Origin: Acanthaster planci
Taxonomy: Eukaryota > Echinodermata > Asteroidea > Valvatida > Acanthasteridae
Direction of reading: 5' to 3'
DNA length: 64,000 nt
NCBI RefSeq assembly: GCF_001949145.1
Contig: NW_019091383.1
Span: forward strand, 1,148,149-1,212,148
Shown: one piece after another, positions 1-12,200 of the stretch
How positions within the stretch are numbered: the first letter of the stretch is position 1
Layout of the letters: every line of letters begins with the position of its first letter
Translations under genes and position numbers: made by a program
The notes under the pieces: model-generated
The model's database searches: none
Told to the model about the DNA's origin: nothing
The model's input: the letters and a program-made list of their open reading frames with translations, nothing else

Positions 1-177
1 TTCAAAACACACCCTCTTTTGTTCCTGCTCGGACTGGATAGGAGCTAAGTGGGACTATGAATTCAAAGCCCCATCAGAAAACATACATGTAATCAAGGTA
101 GGATATCAGCACACAGGCCTATGTTGTACTTTTTAAGCAAAGATCTCTCTATTTGGTAGAATACACGAGATACTCAC

Positions 178-249
178 AATTTCTCCAGCTTTGTTTGCCT
201 TCGAAAAACGTCTTGTTCCAACGCCACAAGCTCATTATTCTTTAGCTGC
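178..249 (-). CDS. Receptor exon 12: LRR (last exon seen in window)
   Basis: Exactly 72 nt, phase 2-2, repeat LKNNELVALEQDVFRRQTKL. Acceptor accacag ends at 250; donor GTGAGT begins at 177. The gene continues to the left; bases 1-177 show no further exon that I can recognise. Confidence 0.75.
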
Positions 250-3200
250 CTGTGGTGCGATGTAACAAATGAAGTCAAACTGCATGTTACAACTCAAAGG
301 TGGAATTTGAATGACCAACATCATCAGTGCAGGTTCCCCTGCCTTAATTAACAATGCATTGATAAATCCAGCTTTATAAATGGAAATGGCTAGGCGGTGA
401 ATTAGCTTTTTGGTGTATGTCAAATAGAAATTCAGAATAAAAACCTGACACAGGTATACTTACAGCTCCACAAGATTGGGGACGTCTGCAAAAACATCAC
501 CGCCAAGTCTTGTCAGTTTGTTGTTTGGTAGTTTCCTGAAAACAGAAGCGAAAGAGAAAAGGTAAAACAGAGGTCAGAACGATGTGAGCAGAAATTTGAT
601 GCCCAGCTTTTGTCACACTGACCGCAGGATCAGTCAGAGCTAAATCACCTAGGCATGGTTTTATTTGGATATTGCCGTTATAGTTGATTCTAACTCGATT
701 AAAGAGATATTTGGCATGAAACTTGTTCTTGTACATTTAATTTTTATCCCCTCACAATTCTATTGACGTGAAAAAATGAAAATGATTGGAAGTGCTTTTA
801 TAGACATGTACATGTAACACAATGATGTCATGCTTTGCTTACATGTGTGTTCTCCTATGACAGTCGGGTGGGAGGTGATCTATTGAGCTGTGGCCCCATG
901 GGAAATCACACATGTCAACCTCATGGTGGTTTCAGGACCATTAAATATGGAAGAACACTATCCCACCCAAGAATGGCAAATTCCAATAATCCAATTATTA
1001 ATACAAGGAGGGGTGTGCTTACAAATACTCCAGCTTGTCCAAGCTGTGTAATGCACCAGGTTCAAGATTGGTAACATTACTAGATGTCACAAGTCTGTAA
1101 AAAAGATACCATAATTAAATTCTTAAACAGTCTGTTCATCCACTTAAGAATCGTCATCTCTCAACCCGAATTAAGAAAGGTGGCAGTACCGTTTTTTAAG
1201 TGTTAGCACTTTCAATTTCTAAAATAAAACCTACAGTCTAAATAAGGCTAGACTAACCTAGATACTTGCCAGAGAAAATGAAGCTATGAAATTATCTACC
1301 ATTTTTCCCCTACCCAGGAAAAGGCTGATTTTGATCGAGTTATCAAAACATGAAGTCAATCTGCTTTGAAGTAGAGTTTTACTGAAATTCAGTCTTATTT
1401 TCCTGACAGCAGTGTGTAGTACTATACATTGCATATATTCAACCTGACACCCTACTTGGTCTTGTTATACGGCAGACCAGTGGCTGATGATGTTTGAGTA
1501 AATTTTGTTTTGGTTTTTTCTGTATCCAATTTATAAACAAAGAACAATCAAAGTGACAACCTTATTACAAAGATTCATGTAAATACACTAGGCAACCAGA
1601 GTCTTTTATTTTTTAATTCTTTTTAACGTTTTGGAGAAGACAGGGTTCCTTTGCCAACTTGCTTCTTTTCCTCGGCTAAAACAACTTCAAGATGGCCGAA
1701 ATATACTCACAGATATCTTAGATTGGTCAGACCCTCAAAAAATCCAGATTCAATGTTTCCCATGTTCTTCAAGGCTATCTCCCTGTAAGTAAATTCAAGC
1801 AAATACCTTCCCTAAATGAGACTTGAAGGTCTGCGTGGTATGTGGCTTATGTGCAGAAATATGAATGTTGTTGCACCACTCTCTTCTAATTAGAATTTCC
1901 ATTTGTACAAGGGGGAAGGAAGCTGTGATGTTTCAATCCCGAAGGAATCAAAGTCAATGTAGGGCTGAGTCACTTCCAATTATTCACTATTCGCATATTT
2001 GACCTTCAATTCAATTGAATATCCAAATATTCGGTCGTACTGACCGGCAGATTATTGATGAACAAACTATACAAAATCAGTTGCAATAACGCACACAACT
2101 GTACATTATAATCACTGTAATAGCTCCTTACTTCTAGGAGTATCTCCCGCCGTGATTAAGCAAGATTTAAGAGACGAATACTTCTTGCCCTGTTGAAAAT
2201 TTATATTCCTTTTGAATTTCTTAATGAATAATTCACTTTTTGAATCATCGAAAGATATATTATTCTGTCACTTTTCATTTGAATCTGCTTTAAACAAGCC
2301 TCCATAGTGCAATTTCTTTTATTTAAAACAAAAGAAAGTTCTCCTCTCCTTTTCATGAATTTTTAATTTGAATATTCAAATTCAGGCAATAATATTCAAA
2401 TATTCGATAACCGATCATATATCCTGATATTTGGCACAGCCCTAACTCAAAGGCATTGCTCCTCCATCTTAAATTTTACAAAATGTAGGTACTGCAGATC
2501 ATATTGCTCCACTAAATAATCGTAATAGTTACAGCAGGCTACATTTTTTATGCAACTTCTAAGCTGACTCAATGACCCAATTCTGTATTTTAAAAATGCA
2601 AGGTCATTCAAAAACAAAGCTTGATTAAAAAATCAAGCAGGTCAGTCAGGTTGGGTCGGGTCAGGTAAGCTGACATACAGCAGCATTTCTTGATGTTCCC
2701 AAATTGAGCTACGACACACTTCATTTCCAGCACATGCTGTCTAAACACTGAACTCATTTCTTTTCTGATCCCATACCCCTCGCTATATTCTCAGCCTTCC
2801 TACACTCACAGTTTACTTGTGACCTCTGGAGCAGATCTGGTCAGCTCGGGGCTCCAGGTTTCTTGGCAGAAGGTGATGTTCAGGTTGCCTGGCGATCCCT
2901 CACAGAGGCAGGACTTAGGACATCGTCTTACTGCGGTATATGAACATTAAACATAGCTATAGCACCTCTTGCAACCCATTCTAGATTACAAGGCATTCCA
3001 TAAGCAGAGATCATTTGGGGTTACAAGGTATTCGACAAGGAAGCAAATAAAAAGTGACATCAATCACAGATGGCTCTACACAACATGTGTTCACACTTGT
3101 CCAGCAAACATATTAACAGTTTAATACTTGAAAGTTTATAACAGCATTCAGTGGAAAGTTTTGCGGTAGCACCATGCGAAGGAATATATCTCTTATGAGT

Positions 3201-6200
3201 ATGTGTGGTTCTGAGCAACAGTATACCAAAAAACAGACTTTAGAAAAATAAGTTTCCTTAATCTTCTCATTCATATATGAAAAAGAATGTGGAAATTATA
3301 AACTCCATCTCTCTATTTACTTGTAAATGAATGTAAAATTAAAAATGCTATCTGAATGACAGCAGAGGCTTTCAGAGTAATTATTCCTTTAAAACCTGAA
3401 ATGAATGTTTTGATGAACTAAATTCATGGCTTTGATTATTTTCTCAAATCCAGAAAAGTAAATTTTGAAACGCCAATACTGCACACGTATGTTTCGATCC
3501 CATTTGATGTGAGGAAATTAACAAGTTCAACCGTGCACGGTGATTACTTGACCTGACCCTTGTGAACCATTACAGAATGGTCCTTAGCAACTTCCCAATC
3601 CAATGAGCCTTCTCATTTTGAAGACATATCGCTTGCACAAAATTAACAAATGATCACATTGAAACTCTTTGTATGTGCTCTAGAAGGCTTGAACCGAATA
3701 AAACACCACAGAATCGTGAAAAGAAATGTTACGCACATTTTAAATTTAGCCTCACAGTGGTTGCTAAGATGATAAACTATTTCCAATCTCAATCGATCTC
3801 TTGGTCTTTCCCACCAGAATTCAAACGCACAAAACCAATCTAGCCATGTATCGTGATCATGTATCGTGCAGAGTACAATGCGGCCTGTTACACGAGTTCT
3901 GATGTACATGTGCATTTACATATAAGGAAATTATGCATCGGAGCCAGTGTACGTAAAACTGAGGATGTTTACCGTGAAGTTCAACATTTCCTGGCAATGT
4001 TATAATAACAGATAGACCTCGGTTTCAATAATAAACTTCGTGTTAACTTACTGTACTTTTGTGTTCATCTTTTGTTTGAGTCACTGACTTCTTACACTCA
4101 CAAGGCCGTAAGATTATGCAGGATAAAAGGAATTGGTGCTGAATTAGGTCGGTATGCGAACGTGTCCGGTCAGGTAGAGAAAAAATCTAGCGGAAAACCG
4201 TCAGTAAATCTAAAACCTTCACACCTTTCTCCACCGCCGCCCGCTTTCGAAAACTTTAGGAATACTTCAAATTCTTTGTTTGGGCTTTCAAAAATCGCAT
4301 CAAAACGTAAACAAACTACCACTTACAAAAAGAGCTTTCACACAAATCACTCGTTTTGACCACTCTGGTACTATTTCTCAATTTTATTTTAAAAAAATAC
4401 ATTAGGAAAAGGCCTTGTGTTACCATGAAAATAATTTGGGGCAGGAAATTTTGTTTCCAAAAAAGTTCAAGTAAGACGTAAATTTCATGAAATGAAGCAG
4501 CTGTTTGCCTGGCACGAATTCTCATGGCCCTCATTACGTATGCAAATGACCCTAGAATGGGACATGCGCAGTTAATAATTTCCCTCTGAAACATACGTGT
4601 GCAGTTGACTTCATCGTCTCCTTGTGGGCAGTCCATTACTCCATCACAATCATTCTTGAGAGCAATGCAGAAACGAGAACCTGCGCACTGGTATCCCAGT
4701 TCACAATAGCCTACAGATAGGAAACAGAAACACAATCAGCACAGCTGATGGGTAGGTGAGCAGCTGTCAGAAAACTTGTGAGCCCCCAACGGGGCCAAAA
4801 GAGGGTGCAACTTCGCTAGCAACACAGTCTCCTTGGTAGGAACTGCACTTCATTGGTTCTCAAATGACTATGAAATGTATGTGTCAGTTACCGTCGCATG
4901 TGCTACCAACAAAATGAACACTCCCGATCAACATGGCTCTTTTCAACTGATGAGGGTGGTTCTGTTCAAGTTGGATAGCCAGATTCAACAAAACTAGGCT
5001 CAAGTTTCCCATTCTTTAAACAATTTAAACAACTCTGACATGGGAGTTCACAGCTTTTGTGATTTGATGTTCTTGTGGTCGTTCACCCACACAAAAATAG
5101 TCGTTAAATTAACTCAGCCCCCTCCCCCTGAAAAATGGTTTTGGCTTGATTCTTCTTATGAATCACACAGCAACTCTAAAATCTCTCCCAATCAAAGAAG
5201 CACAGCTGAGAATGTACAAAATGTAGCGAGTTCAGAGACAGCAAGCTTAACAATGATTGTCTTTCTACAGCGAATTTAGATGGTGCAACAAATTTCCACT
5301 GCTGTTAATGCAAAATGTGTATTTGCTGCCTCAAGAAACTTCCAAATAAAACGGGAATTAGTAATGCCACACTATGCAGCAAAAGATTTAAGCTCTTGGC
5401 AACTCTTGTAAAGTGATCCTAACTTTGTTGTACAGGCAAAGTTACCCAGTTGCATCAGGTATTGTAAAATCAGCATATTCAAAGCTTGAATTCCACCATT
5501 CTCACGAACAACACCAAGTCACCTTTCTCCAGGCTTTCTTGAACTGTGATGGAGAATGCTGCACCAGTTACTTCCACGTCTGAGTACAGCCTCACCACTA
5601 AGGAGCTGCCACTGTAACTGAGGGAACGTGCTGTGCTGTGTCTCTTCAAGGCCACCATATCTTGGCCAAATGGGTCTAATGGGTTCTGATGAAAATACAG
5701 CAAAATGTCAAAATGGAAAAAAAATTAATGTATACACCATTGGTAAAATAATTGGGAAAATCTGGTTACCTCTGTGCTGAGGACAACTGCACCGAGCCTC
5801 AATTAATGCATAATCAAAATATTTTCCAAGACACTTAAAGGAACCAGAAAATAAAAGTATTTTAATAAATTTTAATAAAAAAACTTGAAATTGCATCTTT
5901 GAGTTTTAATTAACCTTATTCTAAATGGTTTTATTGCGATTTTAACCCATATTTTGATGCTTTTTGGTTTTATGCTAATGCATATTTGCATATTCATGAG
6001 CAGAACTGTTATGTCGTCCAAGGCACTGAATCTCAATGTTGCACTGATTTGTGCACAGAAATTGAAAGATTTTTTTAACCACTACGATGGCAGATTTTAT
6101 TTTCTTTGGCAATTTATTGCTGTGTATAAATATGGCAATAATCCAGCAAAAATCCTTTTCACAGAAATGTTCCCAGATTCCAAATTTGGGGTTCACAATT

Positions 6201-9200
6201 TTAACAGGAAAACATGCAGCCTGAACCATGTCTCCCTTGATTTACATCAAAGCAAAAGCGCCCTCATTTGTCCAGAACAGTCTTCATACATGGAAAAAGA
6301 GTACAGAGATACACAAAAAGTGATTCTCAGAAAAATTCATCTCCTGGTTCCTTTAAACCTGTCCAAGATTTTACCAACTTCTGTAAACTAATTTCTGCGA
6401 CAAAATGTCAAATTAAAAAGAAATCTAGAATTAGATTTGCATCGAAATTGTTCATGTTGTCACCCATGTAATGTTAATGTGAGTGTTACAAGACAGAAAA
6501 GTCTATTTTATATTTATTTCTCCAAATACCTGAATTAATAAGTAGTCGTTTCCCATTGGAGGAAACTCTACAGTAATATTGTACTCATTAGAGGTATTGA
6601 AACACCACTCCAAATAATCACTGGATGCATTCAACTTGTAGGCGTTGCTATGGAGGGCATCACTAGGGTCAAAGGCGTCACTGGGATCAAAGGTCAACTG
6701 AAAGGGTAGGTCAGTGACATTTTCTGGGCACGTAACTGCAACAACAAAGGAAAAACAAAACAAAAAACCTAAAGTGTTAACAACCTCTTTTCTTGGCTCG
6801 CACCAGAAAGAAAAGCAAACGTGGCAAAACACAACATACTTTTTGCTAATCGAGTTAAAAGCCACTGACGAACAAAAATTAAGCTTCATGACCTGGTCCT
6901 CATTCATCACAGAGAAGAAGACACTGTGGATGAAGTCGAGACAAGAGGTTAAAATCCTACATTTGCATCATGGGATAAAATATTAGTCAGCTCAGGTTGG
7001 GTTGGTTTAGGAATGCACAGTTTAAAAAGAAAAGTAGTGATAAAAAAGAGATGATTTACAACAGATTATTTACAAGAAGTCAACCTATGAAGATAAAAAA
7101 AATGGTCTCCAGTTTAAGGCAAATTGTTTGACAGTCTACTCATGTGGATCCCCAGATTAAAATATCTGACGCCAATCCTGGCATTCCAATTAATTGCAGG
7201 AATTAAACTTTGTGAAGAAATGTTATTAGAAGTGTATGCTTATATAGGCCAGTTCAAACTCATAATTAAACGGAACCACAAATCATTTTGCTCTGATTCT
7301 ATCTAATCATGCATCAGTTGCCATTGGTAATTGACTGGTTAGGTACATTTGATCAGGCCATTTCGACAGAGCTGACCTGTTAAGAGAGACAGTGAGGACA
7401 AATTTCTTGTAATCTAACTCACGGCAGTTTTCCTCATCATCTCCGAGAGGACAGTCATTGATGTGATCACACAGATACCGGCGGGCAATGCAGATGATAC
7501 TCGTTCTGCACTGGTAACCATCGTGGCAAATTGAAATCACATCTGTAACATTATAACAGGATTGAAGAAAACTATACTTCAACTGTAGGAAGTTTATCAG
7601 ACAGAAACAAGGAACAAAAACATTACAGAAAAACAAGACAGATATTTGAAGGAATTTTTAACAAGTGCAGTTTAATAACTGTATAAAAACCTGAATATCT
7701 ACCTGTAGATGTCCAAGTGTTCTTTATAAAACAAAAAAAACAACAGAAACATTACTCAGTAGCTTCAAAAAAAGAGAGAAAACAGCAGGTGATTGCAACA
7801 AGCTCAGATAGGACTGTGTGTCAAAGAATAATACCTTGAATTTCAACTTGTTCAACCTCCACAACAAAGCCTTTTACTTTTGCCAAGCTTCCACCACCTG
7901 TTTGCAAGCTGATGCTAAGTCCCACCCACTGATAAAGTAACATCCGTGGAGGGACCCTTCCACTGTAGGCTACCATTTCACCAAATCCCACTCCCATGGC
8001 AATGATGTCGCTTGGATGCAGCTGGATTTCTTGGATCTTCAAAAGGATTCCACTGGACACGGTTCCATTGCTGGCTGATGTCCACACCTCCCACTGGCAG
8101 TTGGTGTTCTTGGGATATTCCATTGGGTAATTGGGGGAAGTAATTCTCTGTGAGGCTGAGGCAGATGGATGACCAAGCTTAATCGTTTTGGTGGTACAAT
8201 TGAAACGAGCTGAAAACAACGCAGATAGCAAAATTGCATAAATTTAAATCAAATAAAATCGGGATACTAAATAATTTAACGTGAAATAAACCTACACACA
8301 TAGCTTTGAACCAATTACAACACTTAACACCCGCATAAGACTCCCTAAAAAGATTTGTAAGTCATCCTGGGTCCTGACCATTAGAGTCAATTTTCTGAAA
8401 CGATTTGTCCAAAAAACCACCCACATGGAGGTCCCACTCCAAGAGTTAAGATCGAGGAAAGTCTGGTGACCAAAACCTGAGCACAGCATCCAAACCTATA
8501 AGGGGCTGTCCATAAAGTATGTATGTAGGAAATGCCAACTTTTCAGGCCACCCTCCCCTCGTACCCATGGTTCATGCACGGGCTCCAACAACACCCCCCC
8601 CATGATTATGCATCAAGAGTAATAACCATAAAGATCATCGATGGTCGACTTTTACTCAACTGTGGGAATATTACAGGATTGTACATTTTACCTACAATGT
8701 AATGCATTATACATGTACTTTTGCACAGGTGAGGGCACCTGTATGTTTCTGGAAGACGTTGCCAGTCTTTGTGTCATGAGTAATACTGCAGTTTACTAAT
8801 AATCAGATAATGGGCATTGGCACAGGAGGATAAATGGTGGGGTGGACGGTGAAGGATACTGTGTTTGAATGGTTTTTCGATGCACTAAAGCTGATTCGGA
8901 TATTTATTTGTATGAGAATGTGTATTGATATGATGAAGATTCATGAAAGGCAAATTTTCGGTTTGTGTTCGACACGCACTGGCTTTAACCCCCTCCCCGT
9001 ACACATGGTGTACGCAACGGCACCAACCCCCCTACCCCCTTTGGGTGTAAATACTTTACAAATGGCCCAATATAAAAACACTAATATTAATTTACCTGTG
9101 CTGTTCAATTGCTTTCATGAGCAAATCTGTTGTGAAATTTTTGAGCTAATGTCATGTAACAGCGAAAAACACAACTTTGTTGAGCAGAGGGAATGCTTAG

Positions 9201-12200
9201 CGTGACTAACAAATCGTTTGCTAAAAGGTTACTTTTGAACCATTCTCCATGAAACTGAATCTTAGCTGAATTATGATGGGTTCAGTTTAGCACCAGTGAC
9301 TGTCTAGATGGTCAATATGAGCCCTCTACATATAAGCATACACCTGATATGAAAACTCCTCCTGAAATCGTCCCCAAAACACTATTAAACCTGCCGCAAT
9401 TGACAGATACAGTAAGTATGAAGAAGGCCTGAGTCAGGCCAGTCACAAGCAATCACGTCTACTCCACTGTCCCTTGAGACATTCAATCCATGACTTTCCA
9501 ATCAGTTGAAAAAAGAACGACCTTTCCTCATCGAGAGCAAAGCCTCCAGGTCCTGACAGGTGGGTTCAAGAGACCACACATACAGGCATGACAGGTACGC
9601 ATCCCATCACAGTTTTAATGGCCATGCAAAACACACTAACCCTATCTGCTACACTACATGCAGCCTCTCTTCAATCATCCCATTCAATACAAGGTCTTCC
9701 TTCTCCAAATTGTACCTTTTTTAAATGATTGATCACCGTGAGTCTGATTTCTGGCAGTGCACTGCAATGACTTTTCTTTTCCAGTTTAGTTACAGGTACT
9801 GAATTAATGAAGGGGGAATCAAACCTCTGGCAGGGTTGTAATGATTCACTAAGTTTTGGGACTCAAGTTAAGTCCATCCATTTGCTCAAAGTAACTCGAG
9901 TTGAGTCATTTACCCATTGGGACTCCAGTGAATTGAAATTCAGACACTTGTGACTTGATTCAAACTCAATTTGAGTCATTGATTTGAGTCATTACAAAGT
10001 CTGTGGCGAAGAAAGGTAGCTATCCTGATTGAGTGCTGTTGATATTTTCAAAGGAAAACTTATGACCAGAGCAGAGAGGTCATTAAAGCAAATCATATTC
10101 AACAACAACTATTTGATAACTGTGCTGTACATGCGTTTGTATTTCATCACTTGTCTGTATATTGCCCCTATTCAGTTTTATAACGACAAGGTCTGAAGAT
10201 AATTTTGACTGAAAATTGATTATGACTTAAGCAAATTTGTTATAAAGCATACATTTCTTGACATACAAATATATAATAACTCTGATGTACCATGTACACA
10301 ATTTTTTTAAAACCGATAAGTACCATATCTATAAAGTTTGGCTTCATCAATTGAAACCCTAGGGCCAAAGGAGATACCCTCTTCCCAGCCCATATTTTTT
10401 CCTACTGCGGAACTAAAGCCAGCATTTCCAAACAGGGTGCACATCTGTCTTGAAGTGAAAAATTGAACACCAAAGTGAGAAAAAAGGCTTTATGTTCCCC
10501 ACATATATATCTGTACAATGTCCTATTAATGGGGTATGTGCCGACAACCCTATGGCTGAATCATTAAGTGGCCAACTGATGAGCAGATGGGCCACGATAA
10601 AACATGCAGTAAGGATAATAAACAAGGTACAACAGATGCTGCTTGCCAAGTACAGATACAATGTATGTGAACCTTTCTCACCAAAGTATGTACTGTTTTG
10701 CTGTGTCAGTACATGCCGCGCCAACACTACCATTGTCTCATGTTTGAGATGTCAGTCAAATTTCTATGATAGCAATTTGAAACCAGTATTTCAGCTGTTA
10801 ACATTACTCCACAAATGACACTGACAATACCAGGGTCCTTAATATAGATGTGTTTCTATTTTGGTTGCTCAGAATTATCGGCGATGGGGAGGCAATCAAT
10901 ATTGAGCACAATTCCACCACCATTTTTTAATCTGGAGACTGGAAATAAAACTAATGCTTAGTTTTATCTCCAACAGTTTCACTACAAACTGGCTGAATTG
11001 AAGAAGTTCAACTTCTCTTGTTTTAATTACAGAAAATTTTCTCCACAATACATGCCCATTTAAGTTATTTGGTGGTAAAAATAGCAATTAATTGGCCAGT
11101 TTATCTTGTTCAGGGATAACTTACCTTCTGTTACTATCACCCAGAACTGACAAATGGCCTGGTTCCCCGCACCATCGTTGAAGGTGTAACGCACTGGTAA
11201 ACGGGCAACGGGGAACGGGGTCCCAGGCCTGAAGTTGAAGCTGATTGCCACCTCTCCAGAATTGTCCACTGCCTTGGGATGGGTCCAGTAGACAGGGGTT
11301 AACTGGGTTCCCAAGGGGACGGTCCTGTGTATGTCTTGGGGGCAGTTGGTGACTTTTGGGGGAATGGTGTCAACTGCAGAGATGACAAGGACCAGATTAA
11401 CCAAAAAAGCACTGTAGGCTCTGTACCTATATGGGGCCGACGAAAACTTTGAGGTTCTATGGAACTACCACTGTTTCAGTTCCTCTTTGAATTCTGAATT
11501 TTTGAAACCTTAAATCAAACTAGCTAGTGAACAGCTTAGCATTAACATGAAATGCAAGGTTCCGTTGCTTGCCAGCTCTATGTAGTTACCTGGGTTGGAG
11601 TAAAGCCTAGGACTCATGGAACACTTAATCCAACCCTGAAGATATCAATGATGAAATTGATACATGATTTCCCCTTGGGTTAAAAAAAATCAAGTTAGAG
11701 GTCTACAATGAAAATCAAGTAATCTCAAACTGTTTGATGCCCCCCTCATTCAAACCTCTCCTTCATACAATTTTACTTTGGTGACATTCTCCTTAGATTT
11801 TTATTTCAAATTTAGAGACAGTGTCCTCGTAATTTTCCATCCCTTTCTTCTCAATCCCCAAATTTTCAAAGAAATCCACAAAAATCTGCCATTTAATTGC
11901 AAATTTATCCCTATTCTCATCAAGCATTAGAAAACAATATCTTGAATACGCATCACTTCTTATGAAGCAAATATTCATCAAAGGAAAGTATGTTACAGTG
12001 CATAACTTTCCGCCCGCATGTAGTCCTACATGTAGCTGTCTCTGTCAGATTTATGCAAATTCCAATTTGCAAGAGTTGTGTGTATTCTAGCATGAACAAA
12101 ATGGTTTCACTGGTTAAACTATGGAATGAGTGGCGTTTTTCAGTGTGAACTTAAACTTTACACAGGTACCTCGTGCACAGTTAACTGAAATTTTTACAGC

